Shown here: one piece after another, positions 1 through 6,271 of the stretch
How the letters are laid out: every line of letters starts with the position of its first letter
Numbering within the stretch: the first letter of the stretch is position 1
Assembly: GCA_030044455.1 (NCBI GenBank)
Contig: JASHVU010000771.1
Location: forward strand, 1 to 6,315
Source: Acidobacteriaceae bacterium
GTDB taxonomy: Bacteria; Acidobacteriota; Terriglobia; Terriglobales; Acidobacteriaceae
Direction: 5' to 3'
DNA length: 6,315 nt
Notes under the pieces: model-generated
Databases searched by the model: none
What the model was told of the DNA's origin: nothing
The model's input: the letters and a program-made list of their open reading frames with translations, nothing else
Made by a program: the position numbers and the translations under genes

Positions 1-1437
1 GATACGATTCCATTCCGGTTTCAATACCAGCTTGACGTTCAATACGCGGTGGGCCGCATTCACTTTGAGACGACGGCTGAGTATGCCGCTTATGCTGCGA
101 GCGTGGTAGCAGCCGAAACCGGAACCCTGGGACTGAAAAAGCGCATGACGGTGTTTGGCGTGGCCAACCAGGGCGATGTTGCCACCAACATGAGCCGCGA
201 CGAGTTGGCCTCGCCACTGGCCGATTGGGCCGCGAGCGAAGACGGCTGGGTCGTGGAGAAGTATGTGAGCGGCGACGCCACCAAGGCGAAACTGGCCGCG
301 GCGATGAGCGATGCGCCGGCGTTCCTGTTCACGGCCAGTCATGGCATGTGCTACGACAATGGCGATACGCGGCAGGAGGCGAAACAGGGAGCGCTGCTTT
401 GCCAGGACTGGCCGGGCCCCTCGTGGCAACAGGCCATCCCCGACAGCTTTTTGTTTGCCGGCGACGATGTCGCGAGCGACGCGCGCATCTTTGGCTCGAT
501 CACCATGCATTTTGCCTGCTTTGGCGCGGGGACGCCCAAGTTGAGCGATTACTCAACAACTGGAGCTCCGCCGGCGATTGCGGCACGGAGTTTTCTGGGC
601 CGTCTGCCGCAGCGGCTCATCGCGCATCCACGCGGTGGGGCGCTGGCGGTGATTGGTCACGTGGAGCGGGCGTGGGGATGTTCGTTTCACTGGAACCGTG
701 CGGGAAGCCAGACCGAGGTTTTCAAAAGCACCATCAAGCGGCTGCTCGAGGGTCACCCGGTGGGCTCGGCTCTTGAGTATTTCAACGGGCGCTATGCCGA
801 GCTTTCGTCGGATTTGTCGACGGTGCTCGAGGATGTGAAGTTCGGCGCCCAGTCCGATCCCTACGAGATTGCAGCGTTGTGGACGGCCAACAATGACGCG
901 CGCAGTTATTCGGTGGTGGGCGATCCGGCGGTGCGCCTGATGCTAGCTGAAGATGGAAAGCCGGTAGACAGGCCGGTATTGGAGGTCACTTTGCCAACGA
1001 CTCAGGATTCCCTTCCCGCCGCGCCGGCAGCGACGGCAGCAGCTGCCAATCCGCTCATGACGGATTACGGTGTACTCGATTCGGTTCGCGGTGCGGCTGC
1101 CTCGCTGCAGGACGCGGCACAGAAGATGGGCGCGTGGCTTGCCGAGTCGTTTCAGACCGTGACCAGCGTGCGCGTCACGACCTATGTGAGCGACAATATC
1201 GACGCGGTGAAGTACGAGAACGGCGCATTCACAGGTGCGACGCTGCGCGCGATGACGGTGGCCAGCCTCGATGGCAATACCCTGGTCTGTGTGCCTGAGA
1301 ACAACGGAGTGGTGGACGACGCATTGTGGAAGATTCACTCCGACACGCTCGACAAGGCCCTGCACAACCGCGTGGAGCTGATGAAGACAGCGGCATCTGC
1401 GATTGCCAGCCTGGTTCCGGGAGTGAAAGCGCTGTGA
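1..1437 (+). CDS. Caspase-fold (clan CD, C25/CHAT-like) cysteine peptidase-like protein, 5' end outside window
   Basis: The frame is open from base 1, so the gene starts upstream. A GTG at 49 is in frame, but the preceding 16 codons read like real protein (PFRFQYQLDVQYAVGRIHFE), so I do not take it as the start. Visible length is 478 residues. The likely catalytic His lies in TASHGM (His codon 340-342) and the likely Cys in HFACFGAGTP (Cys codon 517-519), 59 residues apart: the order and setting of the clan CD His/Cys dyad (caspases, gingipains, CHAT proteases). Further family-like segments are GGALAVIGHVERAWG (about 634-678) and the closing VVGDPAVRL (913-939), which resembles the GDP motif ending C25 and CHAT domains. 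A Pro/Ala-rich linker (about 955-1062) leads to a separate C-terminal domain (about 1066-1413) that resembles the next gene's product. No signal peptide can be judged. The likely role is proteolysis of an unknown target. The fold assignment is fairly secure; activity and substrate are inference. Confidence 0.75.
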   Translation, partial: DTIPFRFQYQLDVQYAVGRIHFETTAEYAAYAASVVAAETGTLGLKKRMTVFGVANQGDVATNMSRDELASPLADWAASEDGWVVEKYVSGDATKAKLAAAMSDAPAFLFTASHGMCYDNGDTRQEAKQGALLCQDWPGPSWQQAIPDSFLFAGDDVASDARIFGSITMHFACFGAGTPKLSDYSTTGAPPAIAARSFLGRLPQRLIAHPRGGALAVIGHVERAWGCSFHWNRAGSQTEVFKSTIKRLLEGHPVGSALEYFNGRYAELSSDLSTVLEDVKFGAQSDPYEIAALWTANNDARSYSVVGDPAVRLMLAEDGKPVDRPVLEVTLPTTQDSLPAAPAATAAAANPLMTDYGVLDSVRGAAASLQDAAQKMGAWLAESFQTVTSVRVTTYVSDNIDAVKYENGAFTGATLRAMTVASLDGNTLVCVPENNGVVDDALWKIHSDTLDKALHNRVELMKTAASAIASLVPGVKAL

Positions 1438-1967
1438 CCGGCGGGGGCGCGCAGGTCGGCAGGCAAATCGATGTTCAGACGCATGCTGTGCGAGTGCTGC
1501 GTGCGCAGATCGATGCGATTACAAATGCCGTTCAGCAGTCGGTCGGCCCAGGCGATGTCGAGACGGTGAGCTTTGCTTTTGGCGCGCTCGACACCATCGA
1601 GGAAGCGGCGCGGAAACTGGCTGAGACCGTGAGCGAACTGCTCATGAAGCTAAGGCCGGTGGCCACGATCGAAACTGCGTACGGCGATTTGAAGGCGATT
1701 ACGACGGTCAATTATGCCGGCCGCGCGGCGTCGGCGTGGCCGCAGTTTCCGACCGAGGAGCTGTTGTTGGCGCACCAGACGTCAGTGGACCATGTGCTGG
1801 CGTTGCGCGCAGCGCTGGCCGGGGCCATTGCCTCGGCGGCGAGCGCGCTGATGGCGATATCGGCGTCGGCTGCGAACCCGCTGCTGGCCATGCATGCACT
1901 GGCCGCAGCGGGGCGATTGAAGGAATCACTGGAACAACTGGCTGCGGCCGCTGAAGCAGCGGCGTAG
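1434..1967 (+). CDS. Hypothetical helical partner protein resembling the protease's C-terminal domain
   Basis: The product has 177 residues from a GTG start whose last two bases open the TGA stop of the protease gene (GTGA, 4-base overlap). GGGAG at 1419-1423 lies 10 bases upstream. The overlap implies translational coupling and matched amounts of the two proteins. I do not recognise a named family. The N-terminal half (residues 10-75) looks helical and amphipathic. Residues 76-96 include TAYGD and TVNY, which look like short strands. Residues 110-177 are very Ala/Leu-rich helices (17 Ala in the last 40 residues). There is no clear signal peptide. The Ala-rich stretch at about 126-160 could be a helical bundle or a weak membrane segment. 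FGALDTIEEAA and AHQTSVDHVLALRAAL resemble YGVLDSVRGAA and IHSDTLDKALHNRVEL of the upstream protein. I infer a partner, adaptor or target of the protease. Confidence 0.7.
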   Translation: MTGGGAQVGRQIDVQTHAVRVLRAQIDAITNAVQQSVGPGDVETVSFAFGALDTIEEAARKLAETVSELLMKLRPVATIETAYGDLKAITTVNYAGRAASAWPQFPTEELLLAHQTSVDHVLALRAALAGAIASAASALMAISASAANPLLAMHALAAAGRLKESLEQLAAAAEAAA

Positions 1968-2068
1968 AGGTTCCCTGAAACCCAAGATGAGTCGGTCCTC
2001 CGATCGCGCGGAATCACGAAGGACATCGGGTAGAGGTATCTCTTTCCTGTCGAGTACCGGAAGGCGAA

Positions 2069-3709
2069 TTAGGGGCGACCGGTGTAGCGTAATTCGAGCA
2101 GCGTACAATCGTCGAGAGCTTCGGCGGGCGTGCGGAATTGCACAACGGCGTCGAGGATTTTTTCGATGTCCTGATTGAGCGCGGCATTGCATAATTCGGC
2201 GGCGCCGAAAAGATCGCCGCTCGCATTCTCGGTTTCGGTCACTCCGTCAGTCGTGAGCAGAAGCCGCTCGCCGGGACGCAGCCGATCGTGCGCAGATGTG
2301 TACGTGGCGTCCGGAATGAGCCCGACGATCAGGCCGCCTTCCTGGAGTTGTCGTACCTCGCTGCCCAAGATGGCGATGGGATGAATGTGGCCGCAATTGA
2401 GGTACTCGATGCGGCCGTCAGGAAAGAGGCGGACGACCACCATGGTGGCATATTTGCCGACGTTGCGGGTGCAGAGGAATTCGTTGACCAGCGACGCGAT
2501 CTGGGGGAGTGCCTGGCGCGCTGACAACTGGGCATGAAGAATTCCCTGCATGGTGGCGGCCACGATGGCAGCGGTGATGCCCTTGCCGGAGACATCGACA
2601 ACCGCAGCGCAGACAGAATCATCGAGGACGACTACGTCGTAGAAGTCACCGCCGATTTCATAGCAGGGAACGCTGCGAGCGGCAAGCGTTGCGTACGGCA
2701 CCGTAGGCAACGACGCCGACATAAGGCCGCTGTGGATGCGGGCGGCGATGGCCAGCTCTTCGCGCGCCTGCCGGGCCTTGAACTCCGACTGCGCGAGCAG
2801 CACGTTTTCGATCAGTGCGGCCGCTTCGTTGGCGATGGTGTCGAGAAGCTGATGATCGAGCTCGGAAAACTCGCCCGGTTCGACCTTGTTGTCAAGATAA
2901 AGAAGCCCGAAGAGCGGTTCTTGGCTGTGAGTCGAGATGCGCTTGCGTAGCGGGATGCAGTAGATGCTGCGAATGCGATTGATAATCACGCTGGACCACT
3001 CGGAGATGCGCGCGTCCTGGAGCGTGTCGCTGATGGAAAATTTCTGATTGCTTTCGATGGCCTTTTGAATGGCGCGGCGCGAGATGGTGGAGTCTTCTTC
3101 GAGCACCGTGCCGTCGGCTGCCAGGCCCTGCGCCAGGCGCATTGATTTGCCGTCGTGAAGGAAGACGAATCCGCGTTCTACGCCGGTAAGCTCGAGGGTT
3201 AACTGCAGCAGCGCACCCAGAATCTCGTTAACTGCGCTGCCTTCGTTAAGCTTGCGCGCAGCATCGAGAAGGAACTTGAGCCGTTCCATTTCGGTTGCGG
3301 CGGGCGCCGATTTTTCTCCTTGCTTTTCACGGAGCCGGCGGAATGTGGCCAGCAGTTCGCCGTACGAGGATCGGAAGGGGCCGTCGGCTGCAACGTCGTC
3401 GCTGCCGTGATGAAAATGAAGCGGCACGCCCTTGAGCGAGCCCAGGTGCAGCTCGTCACCGGGAAGAAGCTCGGCCCGTTCAACGCGGTTGCCGTTCACA
3501 AACGTGCCGTGCGTGCTGTTCTGATCGATCACGACGAAGGCGCCGTTCTGCTGAACAATGACGGCATGACGCCGCGAGACCAGCGGATCGTTCAACACCA
3601 GGTCCTGGCCGGTCAAACGGCCGAGGGTGGTGGAGTCGCCGCTGAGAACCACGGTGTGGCGGCCGCTGGAGTCGATATAACTAAGCGCAGCTGTGGGCAT
3701 TGGGACCAT
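2069..3709 (-). CDS. FHA-GAF-SpoIIE/PP2C-type serine/threonine phosphatase
   Basis: The product has 546 residues. Residues about 18-100 form an FHA domain (TTLGRLTG, SRRHA 45-49, STHGTFVNG 65-73), which binds phosphothreonine peptides. Residues about 145-305 form a GAF-type sensory domain. Residues about 335-542 form a PPM/SpoIIE (RsbU-like) phosphatase with metal-binding motifs GGDFYD (353-358), DVSGKG (372-377), NCGHIHP (438-444, where NAGH is usual), TTDGVTE (486-492) and DDCT (533-536). All expected acidic residues are present, so it should be active. Such proteins dephosphorylate Ser/Thr-phosphorylated proteins, often anti-anti-sigma factors in partner-switching pathways, but no STAS or anti-sigma gene is in the window. 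It is probably cytosolic, as no membrane segment is seen. The start is ATG 3709 because the FHA domain begins just after it; ATG 3700 is possible, and neither has a clear Shine-Dalgarno. The gene is convergent with the protease pair, 101 bases away. Confidence 0.92.
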   Translation of the reverse strand: MVPMPTAALSYIDSSGRHTVVLSGDSTTLGRLTGQDLVLNDPLVSRRHAVIVQQNGAFVVIDQNSTHGTFVNGNRVERAELLPGDELHLGSLKGVPLHFHHGSDDVAADGPFRSSYGELLATFRRLREKQGEKSAPAATEMERLKFLLDAARKLNEGSAVNEILGALLQLTLELTGVERGFVFLHDGKSMRLAQGLAADGTVLEEDSTISRRAIQKAIESNQKFSISDTLQDARISEWSSVIINRIRSIYCIPLRKRISTHSQEPLFGLLYLDNKVEPGEFSELDHQLLDTIANEAAALIENVLLAQSEFKARQAREELAIAARIHSGLMSASLPTVPYATLAARSVPCYEIGGDFYDVVVLDDSVCAAVVDVSGKGITAAIVAATMQGILHAQLSARQALPQIASLVNEFLCTRNVGKYATMVVVRLFPDGRIEYLNCGHIHPIAILGSEVRQLQEGGLIVGLIPDATYTSAHDRLRPGERLLLTTDGVTETENASGDLFGAAELCNAALNQDIEKILDAVVQFRTPAEALDDCTLLELRYTGRP

Positions 3710-3780
3710 TCTAACGGCGGATTCGGGAGGGCGGGAAGGAAGTTGTTTCAGGCGCCTCCGGCTGGTTGCGAAGCGCGCCG

Positions 3781-3787
3781 AAAGGAG
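3781..3787 (+). promoter_or_regulatory. Strong Shine-Dalgarno sequence upstream of a 22-codon ORF
   Basis: AAAGGAG lies 9 bases before the ATG at 3797. It is the best ribosome binding site in the divergent region. Neither candidate start of the carboxyltransferase (ATG 3853, GTG 3862) has a comparable one. It is therefore the main argument that ribosomes load here and reach the carboxyltransferase by coupling through the small ORF. Confidence 0.4.
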
Positions 3788-3796
3788 TTCATTTTT

Positions 3797-3825
3797 ATGG
3801 TATTTAGAGCGGTGAACTGGGTCAC
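3797..3825 (-). promoter_or_regulatory. Candidate sigma70-like promoter for the phosphatase gene
   Basis: On the minus strand, GTGACC (plus positions 3820-3825, 4 of 6 bases matching TTGACA) and TACCAT (3797-3802, 4 of 6 matching TATAAT) are 17 bases apart. They lie in the only AT-rich patch of the divergent intergenic region. Transcription would start near 3790 and give a leader of about 80 bases before ATG 3709. Both boxes are imperfect, and a match of this quality can arise by chance. Confidence 0.28.
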
Positions 3826-3865
3826 ATCGCGGGAGTCCTGCGCGGCCATAGAATGGCACCCGTGA
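3797..3865 (+). CDS. Possible 22-residue leader peptide upstream of the carboxyltransferase
   Basis: The reading frame runs ATG to TGA and encodes 22 residues, MVFRAVNW at the start and EWHP at the end, with two Trp and one Cys. A good Shine-Dalgarno (AAAGGAG, 3781-3787) precedes it at 9 bases. Its TGA (3863-3865) overlaps GTG 3862-3864 as GTGA, and that GTG is in frame with the carboxyltransferase. This is the same junction type as in the protease pair. It would couple translation of the two. I see no run of one amino acid that would suggest attenuation, and no obvious anti-terminator hairpin. It could equally be chance, with the carboxyltransferase starting at ATG 3853. Confidence 0.28.
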   Translation: MVFRAVNWVTSRESCAAIEWHP

Positions 3866-5445
3866 AAGCAGAAAAGGAAAAGCTGGAGGAACGCCCGGCC
3901 GCGTCGATCGACGAGAAAATCGCGGAACTCGAGGCAAGGCGGGAAGAGCTGAAGCTGGGCGGCGGCAAGGATCGCATTGAGCGCCAGCATGCGACCGGCA
4001 AGCTATCGGCCCGCGAGCGCATTGCGCGACTCGTGGATAAAGAGAGTTTTGAAGAGATCGGGCTGTTTGCCCGGCATCGGGCCACTTACTTCGGCATGGC
4101 CGGCAAGGAACTGCCTGCCGATGGGGTGGTGACCGGCTGCGCGACGATCGACGGACGGCTGGTGCACCTGGCGAGCCAGGACTTTACCGTGGCCGGCGGC
4201 GCCGCGGGAGAGACGCACAGCAACAAAGTTGCCGAGATGATGGGCATGAGCCTGAAGACCGGCAGTCCCTTCATCTTTATCAATGACTCAGGCGGCGCGC
4301 GCGTGCAGGAAGGCATCGACAGCCTGGCCGGATATGCGCGGGTCTTCTACAACAACGTGATGCTTTCGGGTACCGTGCCGCAGATCTCGCTCATTTGCGG
4401 GCCGTGTGCAGGCGGCGCTGCGTACAGCCCCGCGCTTACCGATTTCATCATCCAGACCGAACAGGCACGCATGTTCATTACCGGCCCGCAGGTCATCAAG
4501 CAGGTGACCGGCGAAGAGGTGAGCGCCGAGGACCTGGGCGGAGCGCGGTCGCAGATGCATTTCTCCGGCGTGGTGCACCTGATTGCCCGCAACGACGATC
4601 ACGCTATTCAACTGTGCAAGCGGCTGCTGAGCTATTTGCCTCAAAACAATCTCGAAGATCCGCCGCGCATGCCGTTCAGCGCAAGAATCAAGAATGACGA
4701 CGAGATCAACCAGATTGTTCCTGCCGACCCGAAACAGGCTTACGACGTGAGGCAGGTGATTGCGCGGGTAGTGGATTACGACGACTTTCTTGAGATTCAA
4801 CCGGGGTTTGCCGCAAATATTGTGATCGGCTTCGGGCGCCTGCAGGGAAGATCGGTGGGAATTGTTGCCAACCAGCCTTGCGTGCAGGCCGGTTCACTCG
4901 ATATCGACGCTTCAGACAAATCGGCGCGCTTTGTTCGCTTCTGCAACGCGTTCAACATTCCGCTGCTCACGTTGGTCGATGTGCCGGGATTTTTGCCGGG
5001 CGTGCAGCAGGAGCGCGGCGGCATCATTCGCCACGGCGCGAAGCTTTTGTTTGCGTATTCGGCGGCCACGGTGCCCAAGATCACCGTGGTACTTCGCAAG
5101 GCTTACGGCGGCGCCTACATCGCCATGTGCTCGCGAGGGCTGGGTGCCGATCGCGTGCTGGCGTGGCCCACTGCTGAGATTGCGGTGATGGGCGCCGAGG
5201 GTGCGGCGGAAATCGTGTTCCGGCGGGAGATTGATGCGGCCGAGAACCAGGCGGCCAGGCGCGGGGAACTGGTGGACGAATATCGTGACACGTTTTCGAA
5301 CCCCTATGTGGCCGCAGGTCGTGGGCTGGTGGACGACATCATTGCGCCGGCGGAGACACGGCGGGTCGTGGCGCAGGCGCTCGAGTCGCTGCACGGCAAG
5401 CGCGAGATGCGTCCGCAGAAGAAGCATGGGTTGATTCCGCTGTAA
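3853..5445 (+). CDS. Acyl-CoA carboxyltransferase beta subunit (propionyl-/methylmalonyl-CoA type, PccB/MmdA family)
   Basis: The product has 530 residues, close to the usual 510-540. It moves the carboxyl group between carboxybiotin on the carrier protein and an acyl-CoA. It has two crotonase-fold halves. The N-terminal half holds the acyl-CoA side: QDFTVAGGAAGETH (109-122), SGGARVQEG (146-154) and GPCAGGAAYSPALTDF (183-198). The C-terminal half holds the biotin side: DVPGFLPGVQQERGG (376-390), RKAYGGAYIAMCSRGLGAD (415-433) and AWPTAEIAVMGAEGA (437-451). Both Gly-rich oxyanion-hole segments look intact. By eye, the position matching the known specificity residue Asp422 of Streptomyces PccB is Gly429, so the substrate is not certain. 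The start is ATG 3853, with GTG 3862 as an alternative; neither has a good Shine-Dalgarno. It heads an operon with a small subunit 15 bases downstream and a biotin carrier. Homologues are called pccB, mmdA or accB, so I give no symbol. Confidence 0.93.
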   Translation: MAPVKAEKEKLEERPAASIDEKIAELEARREELKLGGGKDRIERQHATGKLSARERIARLVDKESFEEIGLFARHRATYFGMAGKELPADGVVTGCATIDGRLVHLASQDFTVAGGAAGETHSNKVAEMMGMSLKTGSPFIFINDSGGARVQEGIDSLAGYARVFYNNVMLSGTVPQISLICGPCAGGAAYSPALTDFIIQTEQARMFITGPQVIKQVTGEEVSAEDLGGARSQMHFSGVVHLIARNDDHAIQLCKRLLSYLPQNNLEDPPRMPFSARIKNDDEINQIVPADPKQAYDVRQVIARVVDYDDFLEIQPGFAANIVIGFGRLQGRSVGIVANQPCVQAGSLDIDASDKSARFVRFCNAFNIPLLTLVDVPGFLPGVQQERGGIIRHGAKLLFAYSAATVPKITVVLRKAYGGAYIAMCSRGLGADRVLAWPTAEIAVMGAEGAAEIVFRREIDAAENQAARRGELVDEYRDTFSNPYVAAGRGLVDDIIAPAETRRVVAQALESLHGKREMRPQKKHGLIPL

Positions 5446-5460
5446 GAAGAGGGGTCGCAG

Positions 5461-5859
5461 GTGATTGGACACAAAAAGAACGCATCGACGAACGCGTCAG
5501 CGTATGCGCAGCTAAAGGCATTAGCCGAGCGCCAGGATGCGCTGGAACGCAAACTGGATGCGCTTGTCGGGGCGATCGAGACGCTGGAGAAGCGGCTCGC
5601 AGAGCGGGGCGTCGAACCGGACTTCAGCGCGCAGAAAGACACGATGGAACTGTTGGTGGAGGGCGCGCCGGAAGCAGCCTCCGTGAAGAAGCACGGCGTA
5701 AAGGTCGAGGTCAAGGCAGTGATTGCGGCAGCCGCGGCGGCTGCGGGTGAAATGGCAAAGGTGCGCAAAGTGCGTGCATTGCCCGCGGGACAGGATCCAG
5801 GCAGTGCCTGGTCGCAGCAGGGTCGAGTGGGCGTGGTGAGTTCGCATCACCTGCGTTGA
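5461..5859 (+). CDS. Small coiled-coil accessory subunit of the acyl-CoA carboxylase, decarboxylase small-subunit-like tail
   Basis: The product has 132 residues from GTG 5461, with AAGAGGGG (5447-5454) 6 bases upstream and only 15 bases after the carboxyltransferase stop. Residues about 14-50 form a charged heptad-like helix (LAERQDALERKLDAL, IETLEKRLAERG), probably a coiled coil. Residues about 80-107 read KVEVKAVIAAAAAAAGEM then VRKVRAL. The tail holds AWSQQGRVGVVSSHHLR (116-132). An Ala-rich AVIAAA helix, a VR-x-VR strand and a W-x3-G-R-x5-S tail is the arrangement I recall at the C-termini of small delta/gamma/epsilon subunits of methylmalonyl-CoA and other sodium-pump decarboxylases, where the tail docks on the carboxyltransferase. 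No membrane anchor is present, as the hydrophobic run is too short. I infer a soluble linker or scaffold between carboxyltransferase and biotin carrier; this rests on memory of the pattern, not an alignment. Confidence 0.7.
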   Translation: MIGHKKNASTNASAYAQLKALAERQDALERKLDALVGAIETLEKRLAERGVEPDFSAQKDTMELLVEGAPEAASVKKHGVKVEVKAVIAAAAAAAGEMAKVRKVRALPAGQDPGSAWSQQGRVGVVSSHHLR

Positions 5860-5884
5860 AGCCGGATGGCCGCTAGAAGCCGTC

Positions 5885-5895
5885 GGAAGGGAAGG
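5885..5895 (+). promoter_or_regulatory. Ribosome binding site that favours the TTG start of the biotin carrier gene
   Basis: A purine run, GGAAGGGAAGG, ends 6 bases before TTG 5902. The in-frame ATG at 5866, 36 bases earlier, has only a weak CCGG-like context. Initiation at TTG 5902 removes a 12-residue basic extension (MAARSRRKGRSH) and gives the usual carrier-protein beginning. Confidence 0.6.
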
Positions 5896-5901
5896 TCGCA
5901 T

Positions 5902-6261
5902 TTGAAGCTTCGCATCACCATCGACGGAACAACCTACGAAGCCGATGTAGAAGTGGTGGACGAAGGAGAAGAGCTTGAAGAGAGCGAAGCCTCCCAATAC
6001 GAAGAACCCATCCCAGCGGTCGAGGCGCCTGACGCCGGCGCAGGCAACGGAAAAGAATTCCGCAGTCCGGTGATGGGGCTGGTGATTCGTGTTGAGGTCG
6101 AGGCGGGACAGCAGGTTAAAGCCGGCCAGCGCGTGATGGTGCTTGAAGCAATGAAAATGCAGACGCACGTGACGGCTCCCCGCGCCTGCAAAGTGAAGTG
6201 TGTGCATGTAGCGCCAGGCGACCCGGTGAAAGTGGAACAGCTGTTGATCGAGTTTGAGTGA
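5902..6261 (+). CDS. Biotin carboxyl carrier protein of acyl-CoA carboxylase/decarboxylase
   Basis: The product has 119 residues from TTG 5902. The N-terminus KLRITIDGTTYEADVEVV (2-19) is typical of free-standing carriers of propionyl-/methylmalonyl-CoA enzymes. An acidic, then Pro/Ala-rich linker follows (about 20-50, with GEELEESEASQYEE), which lets the carrier swing between active sites. The biotinyl domain covers about 52-119, with SPVMGLVIRVEVEAGQQV (55-72) and the biotinylation motif VLEAMKMQT, Lys85 (codon 6154-6156). That Lys should be biotinylated by biotin protein ligase. It is a separate subunit, as in transcarboxylase 1.3S or MmdC/GcdC, rather than fused to biotin carboxylase as in PccA. 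A longer form from ATG 5866 (131 residues, 6 bases after the previous stop) is possible but has a weaker ribosome site and an atypical basic start. Confidence 0.93.
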   Translation: MKLRITIDGTTYEADVEVVDEGEELEESEASQYEEPIPAVEAPDAGAGNGKEFRSPVMGLVIRVEVEAGQQVKAGQRVMVLEAMKMQTHVTAPRACKVKCVHVAPGDPVKVEQLLIEFE

Positions 6262-6271
6262 AGGGCAGGAG

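Noticed and set aside
49..51. GTG at 49 as the true start of the protease-like gene
   Set aside because: The frame continues upstream to base 1 with protein-like sequence, and no Shine-Dalgarno precedes this GTG.
1434..1967. Second gene as a bacterial gasdermin cleaved by the caspase-like protease
   Set aside because: At 177 residues it is short for a gasdermin. It is Ala-rich helical without the expected beta-rich fold pattern, and it resembles the protease's own C-terminal domain instead.
1995..2024. Imperfect inverted repeat (GTCCT...AGGAC with inner TCCG...CGGA) between the convergent genes, considered as a terminator
   Set aside because: The stem is interrupted, the loop is large, and no T-tract follows on either strand.
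2534..2950. Plus-strand open frame of 138 codons inside the phosphatase gene
   Set aside because: The opposite strand encodes the GAF and PP2C domains with all motifs intact. This frame has no family resemblance.
3743..3806. Plus-strand promoter for the carboxylase operon (TTGTTT or TTGCGA with TATTTA or TTTTAT)
   Set aside because: No pair had both acceptable boxes and a 16-18 base spacer, so no site is called.
3710..3937. 76-residue N-terminal extension of the phosphatase frame (start at 3937)
   Set aside because: The extension is Arg/Pro-rich without domain character and would overlap the carboxyltransferase start. The FHA domain begins right after ATG 3709.
4288..4800. Minus-strand open frame of 170 codons inside the carboxyltransferase gene
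   Set aside because: It is a shadow of a strongly conserved coding sequence and shows no recognisable motif or ribosome site.
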